Of a stretch of DNA of 64,000 nucleotides, positions 1 through 11,803 are shown piece by piece; the first letter of the stretch is position 1; each line of letters starts with the position of its first letter. The notes beneath the pieces were generated by a model. The model made no database searches. It had not been told where the DNA came from and worked only from the letters and a program-made list of their open reading frames with translations. Location: positions 3,596,001-3,660,000 of the forward strand of contig JAVFKD010000004.1 in NCBI GenBank assembly GCA_036429605.1, read 5' to 3'. The translations under genes were made by a program, and so were the position numbers. This DNA comes from Cladobotryum mycophilum (taxonomy: Eukaryota; Ascomycota; Sordariomycetes; Hypocreales; Hypocreaceae).

Positions 1-2760
1 ATTTAAAATACTTAAGTAATTAAATCTTTTGAATTTTAATTATTTCTTATTGCTTTTTACTTAGTTTTAGTTTTAGTTTTAATAGAATTTACATTTAATT
101 CTTTTAGTTAAGTTATTTTATTATTTTTTAAGTATAGTTAGTAACTTGATTTAGGTTAGCTAAGTGCTTTAGTTATTTACTTAGCTGCTGAGATGTTGTG
201 GTTGTTGATTGTGTGTTGTGATTTGTGGGGTTGTTGCTTGTATGTGACTGTGTGTACGAGTGATTCACTGTTATAGGAAACTGCAATGTCGAGTATAATG
301 GTTCGCGTAGATTAGTAGGAAGGAATCTATTTATTTGCAAGGTACAAGCGATCTCGAGGCTTTAAGTTCTTGTAGAAGATCTAGTTTTTTAAAAACCTTT
401 ATTTTTTAGTTAATTATTTATTATTATAGTAAATATATTATATAAAAAATATAAATAAATTTAGGTTTACTTAAATTAATTACTTAAACTTTAATTTTAA
501 TAATATAATTAAAGTTTTTAGTATAATAAAAGATTTAAAAGATATACTAAGGTTTAGAGTTAATTAGTACCTTATAGTATTAATTTTATTTTATAACTAG
601 CATATTCTTAAGACAGGATTATTCTTATTATTATTATTATATTTTATTAAATAATTTAATAATAAATATATTAAAAATACAGGTATTATATAATGACCTA
701 ACCCCACGTTTAGGTCATACACTGAAAAAAGACCCACTTTTAGGAATACTTATGCTTATTACAGTCTAGCATAACTATAGTAGAACCTTAGATAAGCCAA
801 CTAATTATATTACTAATCTAGCTTACCTTTAAAACATTGGCTTATTAGATAAATATAAAATCACTAAATGAAAAAAATCACTAAATAAACACAAAATCAC
901 TAAATAATTAATTTATTCCTATTAAAATAAATCTTATATTCATTTAAATTATCATAAACTTAATTACTATATATATTAACTTATATAACTTTTTTATATA
1001 TTTAATTAATTATTAATTTATAACTGTTTATTATTAATAATCTAATACCTAAACTATAATACATTAAACCTATTGCTTAACCTTGCTCTAATCCATTACT
1101 AACATTAACCACAATCTAGGTTATCCTTATTAAGAAACGCCCAGAACGTTATATATTAAATATTATGTTTACTATTTAATTATAAAATTAAAAACTATAT
1201 ATATAATTAATAATTTCATAATAATTCTATTATTTTATTTTATAAATAAAGTAAAGTTTTTTAATAGTAATATAATAATTATTATATATATATATATATA
1301 TTTTTAAATAAAATCGTACTTAATCTATTTATTTTAGCATTATAATAAAATAAATAAATATAAAAAAACTTATATATAGTATTTATAACTTTAAAATGTT
1401 TAAAAAAAATTATAAAATAAATAAATAAAATTAATTTTTAATAAAGTCTTTATTAATAAAATATTATTAATTATACAATAACTTTTAGAGTTTTATATAA
1501 ATTACTAAATTATAATAAACATAAAATGAATATATAATATAATAAAATATAATTATTATAATTATTCAAAGAAAAAGTATTAATAATAATAATTATATTT
1601 TAAAAAAATATAAAATAATAAAAAGTAAAAACAAATACTATAATATAAAAAATAGTAAAAATATTTTTTTAGAAAATATAGGTATAGGGTATATAATAGG
1701 TTTTAGCTATAAGCTTATATTTAATTATATAATAGTATTAAAGTATTGCTTAAATTGTATTTATAATAGGCGTATTATAAATATATAATAAGTAATACTT
1801 AAATATATAATAGGAATATAATAAATCTATAATCGGCTTATAAAATACTAGTCTTTTTTTAGTCTTTTAAATAACTATTTACAGTATCTAATTACAGTTA
1901 CTATAGGGTTGGCCTATTATAATATTACTTATATTATTAATTTAAGTAATATTAATATATTAAAAACTATATTTATTATTTTATTATAATATTAAAGACG
2001 TTATTAAAATATTTATATTAGTTTTATAAACTAATAATACATTTATTACTAATATAAATAATACTTTATTTTAAAACTTTATTTAAATTCATTTACTACT
2101 AGTATAATATAACTATATTATAATCTTAATATACTTATTATACTTAATTAATTAAGTATATAATAAATATATATATAAAATAATATAAGCTTATACTTTT
2201 ATAAAAATAATATAAAATAAAAGATTTTTAATATATATACTTTTATTTAAATTAAATAATATTTTATTTAAATCTAAGACTTTTAATTAAACTAAACTAT
2301 TAAAAGCCTATTTTACTATTTTCTTTTATAAACTTTAACTATAATACTTATAATTATCTTAGAGTAATAATATTTAATAAACATAAAGTTTTTATATTAA
2401 CTATCTTTTATTTAATATTATATAAAATATTAAATACTATAATTAATCTATATCTAGTTTTTAAAATATTTAAGGTATAAATTATAAAAGATTTCCTGTA
2501 TAAATAATAAGGTTTTTTTCTTTTAGAAAAATATATAAATACTATCTTAATATAAGCATATTATATATCTTTTTTATTCCTTTTAATAGTATACTATTAT
2601 ACTATATAATTTTAATTATATAACATTTATTAATCCAATTAATCCTAATTATAAGCTATTTATATTTATTATAAATATTCCTTTTCCTTTACTGTGTTAT
2701 TTAGTTCAAACCTTAACTTTACTGCTAATACTTTATAAACTTTTTTCATTTATAATTATG
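1..2760. repeat. AT-rich, gene-free block with RIP-like composition
   Basis: This stretch is almost entirely A and T, with TAATA, TATATA and AAATAA words and frequent stop codons in all frames. No coding segment could be recognised. Composition rises to normal around 2.7-3.4 kb. Such blocks in filamentous ascomycetes are usually transposon remnants mutated from C to T by repeat-induced point mutation (established knowledge). That this block arose that way is inference, since I could not identify the original element. No telomeric repeat is visible. Confidence 0.75.
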
Positions 2761-2960
2761 CCTTTACTTAAGTTCCTGCAAATAGTCGTAGGTCTTAGGT
2801 CACTGTCTTTTCTTTTTCGCTATTGCACTAACATGCACGCAGACTTCCCTTCCCAATTTGTATTACTAAGAAATCTGTGTACTAGATCCACGTAGTGACA
2901 CCTGATTTGCTATGAATCTAATATGTTTTTACAATACTAAAGGTACCACAAATCAAGGTA

Positions 2961-3313
2961 CCACAAAAATAGCCAATTGCCCGACCTGCTATACTTAGGT
3001 TAGGGGGCATACTGAGGTGTAAAAAAAGCTTTTACTTATAAACTAATCTATTTACTTTTGAATAAGCTGTAGTTACTCATGCGGTGGGGAAAAAACGCCC
3101 CTTCGAGCACTGAAAATGTACTGAAAATCTATCGATCTAGGGGCGTCCCCCCCCCTCTTTTGTTACATTCTACGTATAAAATAAGTATATCTAGATTCAT
3201 ATTATAACTCTATCTATTTTAAGGTATTTCCTTTTATGAATTAATGCTCGTCTTATCTATCAATGCGTCCCCGACCTAAGTAGAGCAGGTCAGAGAATTG
3301 GCCAGTTTTGCGG
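2961..3313. mobile_element. Small element with imperfect terminal inverted repeats (MITE-like)
   Basis: About 50 bp at 2961-3010 match the reverse complement of 3262-3313. The shared blocks include GCCAATT, GACCTGCT and TACTTAGGT in the same order, with roughly ten mismatches. Several mismatches are C/T or G/A changes, as RIP would give. The interior (about 250 bp) has no ORF. No clear target-site duplication was seen. The position, at the edge of the AT-rich block, fits a degenerated non-autonomous DNA transposon. Confidence 0.5.
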
Positions 3314-3878
3314 CTTCCCACCGGGGAAAAAGAAATACAGCGCCAGTCTGGTCATAGTATTTGTATGTGGTAACCAGCGGTGTTTATCCCCCCTGTCCCC
3401 TAAGTAGATGTGGTATTGTGGTGAGCCACTTGATATACTCATTCCCTACATGGGTACTGTCAATATATAGATCAAAGTTCTTTTTCTCTTCCCTGCAGTT
3501 CCTCAAAAGGAGGCTTATCTTATTTTTAGCCATTTAACCTAACCTACGGAGTAGTCCTGACCCAAACGCTCGGGTCAAACCCAATTGACCGGAACCGCGG
3601 GCGTAAGATTGCCCAGCTTAACGTCATCGCTCATCAACTGCGGATATGTTCCATGTTACGATACGGTAGATGGATCTTTGCGGGCGGCGCAGCTTACCTG
3701 CGAACTAAATTCCCATTCATCGTATTTCCCCCTTTAGTCAGGCCAGGATGGAACCTGGCGTAAAAGCTCGATTGAGAAGTATATTAGCCGTGAGTTGCCA
3801 TGCTTGCTAGTCATTGTTTCACTCGCCCAATCACTTTTCTGCCCAGATTTCAGCCCTACATTATCTTATCGCTCAGCC

Positions 3879-5391
3879 ATGTCCGTCGTAACAGCCACTC
3901 GGAACACTGCCGAAACCGTTAGGCACGTGCCTAAGCGGTCATCATACTCCACCATTCTTCTTCCGGACATGTTTCAATCATTTCTCGTGGGCGATGTTCG
4001 TGTCAACCGCCACTACTACACTGCCAAGCTTGAGTCCGAGGCCTGGTTAAATCGGTGTGTATTCACTCCCGTTTTATAACTTATATCTCCTCGAAAGCTG
4101 ACTCTCAATCAGATTTTGTTGTTATTCGTCAACATTCGCCCGAAAGATCCATGGGTGCGATTTCTCATATTTTTGTGCAGTCTCTGCGCATTCTGCTTCA
4201 CAGGCCAGACTTCGCACAGTATGTGACTGGGGCAACTGGGTAAGTTGAAGGTGCCCCTCTTCCGATTACTAGCTAATCATTTAACTTTCTTAGGTATTTC
4301 CATTTGATGATAGTAAGATTTACACCGCATAGGTTTCCGCTTACTTCATATGCTGATATCTAGGAGTGTTCGACAATGGAGAACTGAGAGATCTCCCTAA
4401 TGAATCTCGACGAGTTATGGACCTCCTCATGGAACCAATGCTGGGAAATCCCATCACTCCCACACGACCACGCATTGTCGAAGTTCATGATGATATCTTC
4501 AAGCGATTATCTAAAGTGAGTTCTTATCTCATCCCCAATTAGAAATGAGCAATGCTGATTCTTTTTTTATTTTTTATGTCAGGAATCAACCCCAGGTACG
4601 CTTGTTCACGATCATTAGCTTTGTCTTGTGTGATTATTGTACTCATCGTCTAAAAGGCATCCTTAACAGATATACTCTTGCCATGCATTCGTATTGCAAA
4701 GGTGCTCTGGCACATGTTGATGACCAGTTTTCTGGGAAGATGTTGTCACTTCAAGAGATTATTGAAACCCGACGCATGTCATCCGGTGTATCGCCTCTCT
4801 ACCACTTGGTTGAGTATGCGCATAATATCAGACTACCAGATGAGGTGTTTGAGCATGATGTTATAAAGGAACTAGAAGTATTAGGTATCGACATGGTTTC
4901 CATGTAAGTGTTTATCCTATTGCCGGCCCCTAACAAAGCTGATCTTGCAGTTCAAACGATATATTATCTTATCGAAAGGAAAGAGTAAGTTTTGCACTCC
5001 ACTTGCCAGTTTGAATACGCTAATAAGTTCATCCTGAACAGGCCGAGGGTGTTTTGCATAATATGGTAGCGGTGTGTGAACTCAGCGGTATGCCGATGCA
5101 AAAGGCGTTCGATACCGTTGCCGAGCGCCTAGTGACAACGTACCGCCGCTGGGATGAATTAGAAGCCGTATTGCCAAGCTGGAATCAACACATCGACATG
5201 GAGGTTCGGAGATACATTGACGGAATCAAATCCGTTGTAAAGGCAAATTTGAATTGGAGGTAGGTCTGCTTATTCAACTATGCTCACTGCCAGGCGCTGA
5301 CAATGTCAATAGTTTCAGATCTAGAAGGTATCTTGGACCAGATGCATCCAAGATTAAATATACTCGAAGGGTTCAAATTACCACTAACTAA
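3879..5391 (+). CDS. Class I terpene cyclase (sesquiterpene-synthase-like)
   Basis: Predicted metal-dependent cyclase of a prenyl diphosphate, cytosolic. Model of ten exons: 3879-4058, 4113-4154, 4204-4239, 4294-4312, 4367-4515, 4583-4595, 4657-4903, 4951-4984, 5042-5259, 5313-5391 (338 aa). Conserved marks are CDWGNWVFPFDDMFDNGEL (aspartate-rich DDxxD motif, across a splice), NDILSYRKE (NSE motif) and the C-terminal pair RRY. Length is near the usual 330-360 aa for fungal sesquiterpene synthases. The ATG at 3879 is preferred over 3795 because family members start shortly before the ILLPD-type segment. The weak point is exon 1/2: an in-frame TAA at 4077-4079 is removed only if 4059-4112 is an intron (GTATTC...CAG with a good GCTGAC branch), and the removed part resembles family sequence. 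Product is unknown; no other biosynthetic gene lies beside it. Confidence 0.85.
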
Positions 5392-5751
5392 GATACTACA
5401 TGGGTTATGGGAGCACGTATATTCTTTCATAACCGCTTGTCACATTAGATAAATTTTAAAAAAGAACCAAGTTTTACCTTAGTATGACGATTGATTGTGC
5501 TAGAAATGGTCTTCTCTGTATTGTACTTGCGTAAATGTTGTGGTTTGTAATCCTAAAGTTGAGTATTATGTCCCAATACCAAATTGTCTTTTCTTCACAG
5601 TTCCTTGTTTTCTACTTGAAAATTCACGATTGTACGTTATCTTTTCTCAAATTTTGGTTGCTAAACTCAGAGCCTTTTTCCTTAAAAAAGGGCATGATCT
5701 AAATTAATGAGCATGCTATCAAGTGAACGTAAAACATTATGCTTCTTTAGC
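5392..5751. other. Intergenic region between convergent genes
   Basis: Shared 3' flank of the terpene cyclase and the WAPL gene. It is moderately AT-rich and I see no ORF or repeat worth naming. Confidence 0.6.
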
Positions 5752-8117
5752 TTAAGCAAGTCGCCGCCTCTGGGCTTGTCTCCTTTCCTGCTGGTCCTGC
5801 CGCAGGAGCTCGCCCACAAGTCCCTCTAGCTCATGCACCCTGTTATCAACACTCTTGTACATGACAATAAACTCTTGAATGGAGTCAACCAAGTCCCTGA
5901 TAGAGGGTAATTTTACATGATCTGGCGTCTCTGTCCAACCGGGTCGAGAGAGGAATGCGTAGCCTAGCAAGACAGCTAGATAGCCAAGTGCTACGCTAAG
6001 TTTGGATTTCTCAACCGAATCGGCCTGTCTCGGAGTTAATATGCGACACTTTGAGGTTGCCAATTATCAAAACTAACCTCATTCATCAATATTTGATTAT
6101 CGAGCCATAAGGCGACGAGATTCTTCAATGGTCTTCCATTAGCTGACGCTCGTGCATCCGGACAATGCTCCAAGATGTTGATTAATATTCCAAGTATGAG
6201 CAATAGCTCATCATAAAGAAAGCTTTCGAATCGAGCATTTCCAATCGCATTTTTTACAAAGCCAAAGCCTGAGCCAATGCAATCAGCAAGATTTGAGAGC
6301 AACCCAACATTGTCAAATGCCATGGCTCCCGCTTCGTTATTCGTTGTGTTAGTGGCTAATTTGAGCAGCGCGGCGTCCAATTCTCTTCGTCCGTGTGGCC
6401 AGCGTTGTAGTGTTACTTGGAGAAACTTGGCAACTCTAGATGCCTGTCGCTGTGTATCGGATACTGGATGGCCGGCAACTGTGGCTAGGCTGGACTGTGC
6501 CTCCAGGATTGATATGATAATAGCAAAGTCTATGTCATCCACCGATCCCTCATGTGCATAGTAATCGGCAAGTTTAGCAATGTCCTTGCTTGAATCCAAG
6601 ACAATTTGATGCAAATACTGAGCATCAGATGAGCGGAAGAGGATATTGAGCAATTGTAAGGCGACTGTCCTCGGAGAGAGGCTAAGGATCGTATGGCCGT
6701 GCCAAATACTCATCCCTACCAAGATCTTCTTGACACCAGCCAGGGATGTCCTGGTGGCCTTGGGCACATTCATAGACCTTTGTGCAGCGATAGTAGCAAT
6801 ATCTTCTTGAATGGTCAGGAGTTGACCAAGCCAAAGGCCTATCCTGTCTTCTGCCAGCTGTCGCAGTAGATGAGGGGCGAGATTTGATGACAAGAAAATC
6901 ACAAGGACTGCTGCTAGGACGAACCCACTAATAGTGTCTTTTTCACCCCGTATATCCTTGGCAATATTGTCACGAGATGCATGGTCTCGAAATTGGCTAG
7001 CAAACTCTTCTTTTTGCAACATGCGAACAAGTTCACATAGCCCATTCCTCCGCATTGTTGATGGGGACGGACCGGGACTTCCAATTCTGGATAACAGGTC
7101 ATCCATTTCATCTGAAAATCGGTTCTTAGCTCCAGCGCGCCGTAATTCATGAACGCTTTGTATTGCATGTTTAGAGTTTTCTTTTTCCTCAGCTTCTTCG
7201 ACAGGTGATGGCGATCGTGGTGGAGGAGACATCCTTGCGGGCGAAAGTTCAAAAATATCATTTTCATCGGCGTAGCCATTTGCACTGGGGGTCTCAGGTT
7301 TGTTGGAACTACTTTGAAGGCCACGAGATTGACTGTATGTGAATTTAATCTTCCTTCCTTTGGCAGTCATACCCCTAGTATCAAACCTCCGCGATTGAGA
7401 ATCTCTTTGACCAATAGATGACTGCGGCTGAGAAAGGTCATCCTGGTTGGTATTGACTGATGGGCTCGACGAGCCTCCAGATGGACAGGTTTCCATCTCG
7501 GGACTGTCAGCCCTTTGCGCGACCAATGCATCAATCAAACGGGCCCGCCGGAGAGGTGGCTGCGAACCTTGACTCTCTCCGCTACCTGCCATTTCGAGCC
7601 GTGAGAGAGATACCCGTTCAACATGTTTGCCGTCCGGCGAGCCAAGTCCAGCACGGATGGGCATTATCGGAGATGGTGGGTTAAGCTCGGTAGTGGTGGA
7701 CGATGCTTTTACAACAGGATGAGCCCTGGGGTGATTGGCGCGATGATCATGCGGTTCCCGGGGTGTACGGGAGGATTTGTTTGGGCCCATTTCGGTAGCT
7801 TGAGAGACTGGCATGGTTGCGGCTGTATCGGTGGCAAAGGCGGCAGAATGTCTTCTCTTTCGAGCATCGTCATTCTGCTGGCGTGATGTATATGGTTCTT
7901 GATTGGGCGACATTAGTTTCGATTGACCATGTTGCGCCTTAGCATTTTCGATATTTGATGACATCGATATATTTCCCAATGGCTTTTTCTGACGCGGTGC
8001 AGGCGCACTGGATTCAGAAACGAAGGCGACGTTGTCATTGCGCCGTTTTCGCGATGGCATTCCATACGTGACCATTTTCTTCCGTGGCGCACTCGATGAA
8101 CCGTATTGAGATGCCAT
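5752..8117 (-). CDS. WAPL-domain cohesin release factor (Wpl1/Rad61-like)
   Basis: Two exons on the minus strand: 8117-6078 and 6024-5752, joined by a 53-nt GT-AG intron in phase 0; 770 aa. The first ~330 residues are low-complexity, basic and Ser/Pro-rich, typical of fungal WAPL N-termini. A segment beginning near NRFSDEMDDLLSRIGSPGPS leads into a helical WAPL domain (about residues 345-680), including the FVLAAVLVIFLSSNLAPHLL helix and the ILVGMSIWHGHTILSLSPRT region. Members of this family release cohesin from chromosomes together with Pds5. The second exon supplies a C-terminal helix followed by a Q/R-rich tail ending near QRRRLA. No neighbour is functionally linked, although SMC1 lies 54 kb away in the same window. 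Confidence 0.85.
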
Positions 8118-8168
8118 GATTGTATTGAGGTGGAGGAGTAGCCGTGGTGGGACGGCTAAATATTTCTT

Positions 8169-8434
8169 CTACACCATTGGTGGATCGTTGGTTACTGAAT
8201 GGTTGTGATGTAGGAAGTCATTTGAAGCAGGAGGGTGTTGCGCAGCCAATGTTGCGACCATCTGGAATGCCTCCTGGTCAGCAGCACCGCTGAGGTCAAG
8301 CTCAACCACACCACCCTGCATATATCAAGTAAGATGTACCTTGAGGGTACCTTCTGCAGTGAGGTACAGGTACCTGTTGAGTTGCTATCTGGAAGACTCG
8401 AACCAGGTTCTTGAGGTGTCCTCGACCCAGGCAT
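8169..8434 (-). CDS. Doubtful small ORF upstream of the WAPL gene
   Basis: An ATG at 8434 opens MPGSRTPQEPGSSLPDSNSTG. A second stretch from 8315 reads GGVVELDLSGAADQEAF and ends at a TAG at 8169-8171. The second part looks protein-like, but joining it to the first in frame needs an unusually short 35-nt intron (8316-8350), while the better-sized intron from the preceding GT breaks the frame. After the TAG the same frame stays open into the WAPL start codon at 8117. It may be a small gene, a 5' leader ORF of the WAPL transcript, or noise. I do not recognise the peptide. Confidence 0.3.
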
Positions 8435-8851
8435 CTTTTATGAGGTTACTATAATAATGCAAAGCTCCACATGATAAACACAGAGCTCTAACGAATGATA
8501 GTTCATAAATTCCGCTCCCCTTATTTCATTCGATATTTAATGTAACAATTCTTAGAGTTATCGTTCGGCGTGAAAAGTGATTCGCGAAAAATATGTAGCA
8601 TGCCACATTGTCGGAACCCTCCGAACAGTCCCCCCGCCCTACCTCTTTGAACAAACAGTGCCAATGTTATATCTTGAGCAATCGTCTTGCTTGTTCATGC
8701 AGACCAACCTCTACCTCGCGACATCTGGATATACCTAGTTTTGGTCTTGTTTGGTGTCTTTACATCTTCAAGCAAATTATCCACTAGCAATTGCCAAATA
8801 TCGCCTCCAACGATATTCTCCCAAGCGCTCGACATTCACGACATTCTCAAC
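8435..8851. promoter_or_regulatory. Divergent intergenic region (WAPL side / FUR1)
   Basis: About 420 bp between a minus-strand and a plus-strand gene, so it must hold the FUR1 promoter and probably the WAPL-side promoter. It has no ORF of note and no motif I can name with confidence. Confidence 0.45.
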
Positions 8852-9849
8852 ATGGCTGAAAATTTGTCTTCTGCTGCTCCGGCATTGCAGTGCGTAGGCC
8901 CGCACTTCAAAACTCCAGATCAGAAGCCAAGTGCTACGGTTTCTGCCGAAGTACCATTCGACAATGTCTACGTATTGCCTCAAACACCACAACTCATTGC
9001 CTTGCTATCGTAGGTTTTGGAATCCTGGTTCCTCGGTTTGAAACCAATCACATGAGCATTATCTGAACAAGACGTACAGCATGATACGGAACAAGGATAC
9101 GGAGCGCGCAGACTTCATTTTCTACTCCAACAGAATCATCCGGCTGTTGGTGGAAGAAGGGCTTAACCACCTCCCTGTGATAGAGCGAAATATCACAACG
9201 CCAATCGGCCGTACATACAATGGTCTCATGTTCCAGGGCAAGATTTGTGGTGTTTCTATCATGCGAGCTGGTGAGGCTATGGAACAAGGCTTGCGAGACT
9301 GTTGTCGTTCTGTAAGAATCGGTAAGATCTTGATTCAACGAGACGAAGATACTTCACAGCCAAAGCTCTTTTACGACAAGCTCCCAGAAGATATTGCAGA
9401 TAGGTGGGTCCTCCTTCTGGATCCTATGTTTGCCACAGGTATGTCATATCCCAAATTAATTAGATTTAAAAGGAAAAGGAAAAAAGTACTGTCCACATAT
9501 CTAACCGAGTTGGAGGCGGTTCCGCTACCATGGCTGTCCAGGTGCTCAAAGCACGAGGTGTGCCTGAAGACCGTATACTGTTCCTGAACTTGATTGCCAG
9601 CCCTGAAGGTGTCCACAACTTTGCCACCAAATTTCCACGGCTCAAAGTTGTAACAGCCTTTATCGACGAGGTATGTTGATCATTACATCGTTCCATACCC
9701 AAGAAGCCTATCGCTAACTGATCTGTTTTGAAGGGTCTGGATGAGAAGAAGTATGGCGATTTAAAATGAAGTCCTGCACTGGCTAACCATTTCGCAGCTA
9801 TATAGTTCCTGGTCTTGGAGATTTTGGCGACAGGTTCTATACCATTTGA
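8852..9849 (+). CDS. FUR1: Uracil phosphoribosyltransferase
   Basis: Converts uracil and PRPP to UMP in pyrimidine salvage; cytosolic. Five exons: 8852-9009, 9080-9438, 9516-9670, 9734-9750, 9798-9849, all phases consistent, giving 246 aa. Typical features are NVYVLPQTPQL, DFIFYSNRIIRLLVEEGLNH, the core GKICGVSIMRAGEAMEQGLR with CCRSVRIGKILIQRDE, the PRPP-binding loop LLLDPMFATGGSAT (across the second splice), and a C-terminus YIVPGLGDFGDRFYTI. For intron 2 the second AG (ending at 9515) restores ATGGSA and is preferred. One exon is only 17 nt. It resembles canonical yeast Fur1 along its length. URC1 lies 2 kb downstream, with ELF1 between them on the other strand. Confidence 0.96.
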
Positions 9850-9969
9850 ATGCCGCATCACTGCCAAGAGGTGGTGCAAGCAATTCATCAAAGCCCAATT
9901 CTGGTGGACCCCTCAGTTCGTTCCAGCATAACATTGAAATATTGATTGGTTGCAAGTTGGAATGCGTAC

Positions 9970-10510
9970 TTAGTACTCATCGTCGTCTATCTCCGCGTCT
10001 TGTTCGTTGTCATCGTGTTCGTCGGCCGCAACTCTGCTTCCCATAGCTTTTCTTGATCCCGACGCCCTGTCCGTACTTCCATAGCCAGCATCTCCCGTGC
10101 CTTGCTTAGCAACAGCATCTATGCGACGAGTCAGACCTGCGAACTCGGATGGACAAATGCAAAAACTTACCTGCAGCGTCAACCCACTCGCCGTAAACGT
10201 CAACTGCAGCAGATAGGTCTTGAACAGCTAGGTCAGCACTGGCGTGTCGAACAGGGGATGGTGACAAACAGTTAACTGCACACTGGAACTTCTGTCCGCA
10301 AACTCGACAATCAAGCTGGCCAACACCGGCCTTTCTGTCTAGCTTGACCGTGACTGACTTCTCATGGTTGCAGAAGAGACAAGTGAATGTGGTTGGCAGA
10401 GGATCGGCCTGCGTATCATTTAGCTACAAGGTAATGTCTAGTGATACTGTAGGTACTAGTAATACCTTCTTGGGCCCCATAGGCTTTTTTGAGGATTTAC
10501 GCTTGCCCAT
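9970..10510 (-). CDS. ELF1: Transcription elongation factor Elf1 homolog
   Basis: Small zinc-binding chromatin elongation factor acting with RNA polymerase II. Three exons on the minus strand: 10510-10466, 10408-10171, 10118-9970; 143 aa. The N-terminus is basic (MGKRKSSKKPMGPKK), as in the family. A four-cysteine zinc ribbon follows, with CLFC and CRVC knuckles around residues 25-50. The segment ASADLAVQDLSAAVDVYGEWVD is the conserved helical part, and the C-terminus is acidic (EIDDDEY). It converges on FUR1 with only about 120 bp between the stop codons. Confidence 0.95.
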
Positions 10511-11803
10511 GATAGTGATTGATCTGTCGTTACCTTGACGAAAGATGCAATCCCTTGGCTTGTTGTCGCGTGAGGCGCGGAGTACGTGCAGCACGAATTT
10601 TCTTATCTTATCGGGATGTCCCGAATATTACTGCGAGGTACCTCTTCAGAGCGAGCATGTACTTTTCTCTCCGTGTGTGTGGTGGGTGCGTGCCCGTGTC
10701 AATGTGTCTGTCACTGGGAGACCCCAAAATGGGCTAGGGCCCGCTAAAGTTGAAATGGAATCAGACACCTGACTCTCATAGGCTTCATGAGCAAGGGTGA
10801 AAGAAGCACCAAATCAAAGCTTATTGCAATGTATTATATGGATAGGTGACAAACAACACTATCTATAAAGGAATTAGGGGTTTATTCTTTTATTTATTTT
10901 CGAAGAAAAACGCAAGTGAAAAAGAGAAATAACGTGAAACAAAAGAAAAAACATAATATCTGTAGGCAGGAACCTTCTACTAAGCCCAGCGTTCCGGTGT
11001 ATTTTCTCTCGTGTGACGAGGTACAGACTACATGTAGATATGTCCGATGAAGAATTCGCTGCTGAAAAATTTCAAGACTACTGGTTAACTATCAATAACC
11101 ACCTCATCCGGCTTTCTAATACAAATGCTGGGAGCTATTTTGATTAATCTTGCTAGTTCTGCACTTTGATGTTGGTGGGGAGTAGATATGGCTTTTGTCC
11201 CCACATGTCCCGCAAGTCGGCGCCTGCCGACAACGGCGGGACGTCGACCCCGCATTGTCGGTTCCGCTTCTCCTTTCGCCAGTGAGGGGTAAGTATTACT
11301 CCTGCTATCCTCGACAGGTAAGATCTTTGGGTTGCTGCTAGGTACCTGCTTGTCGTGCTTGAGTATGTGTTCATACCTAATCCTCATGTCATCGATCAGG
11401 CTCAGTCTTGGGGACCTTGGAAGTGGGGGAGATTGTCTGATTTCTGCATGTCAAGAGCTACGTATCTGCCTGTGCGCTGGAGATTTGTCCTAGGAGGCGG
11501 ATGGGTTTATACTTGTATGAGGAAGCACTCGCTCACTTGGGCTTAGTTGTAGCTACCTAAACTGACTCGGGCTGCTAGTAATAGTTAATTCTACTAGGTA
11601 TTTTAGTCTGAGCTCCTCATTAGCAGTCTCCATTGTCGACAACCCCTACGTCTACTTATCCAGTAGCTTAGCTTCGACCGCAACTCTTGTCACAACTCTT
11701 CTTCCTATACTTATGAGTTAATATCTTTACTTTTTGCTTCGCATTGAGTGATTAACTCTAGGAAAGCTCTCTTTTCAAGGAGTTATTCGATCCACACAAC
11801 GCC
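10511..11803. other. Intergenic region between ELF1 and URC1
   Basis: About 1.3 kb holding the promoters of divergent ELF1 and URC1. It contains purine-rich runs near 10.9 kb. Only short ORFs occur, none with family character, so I call no gene here. Confidence 0.5.

Noticed and set aside
59..80. Short TTTAGTTTTAGTTTTAG direct repeat
   Set aside because: Too short and of too low complexity within the AT block to be called a separate feature or CRISPR-like array.
1..120. Possible telomere at the window start
   Set aside because: AT-rich sequence without TTAGGG-type repeats.
6914..7324. 136-codon ORF overlapping the WAPL gene
   Set aside because: Second frame of the same strand inside a long, better supported ORF.
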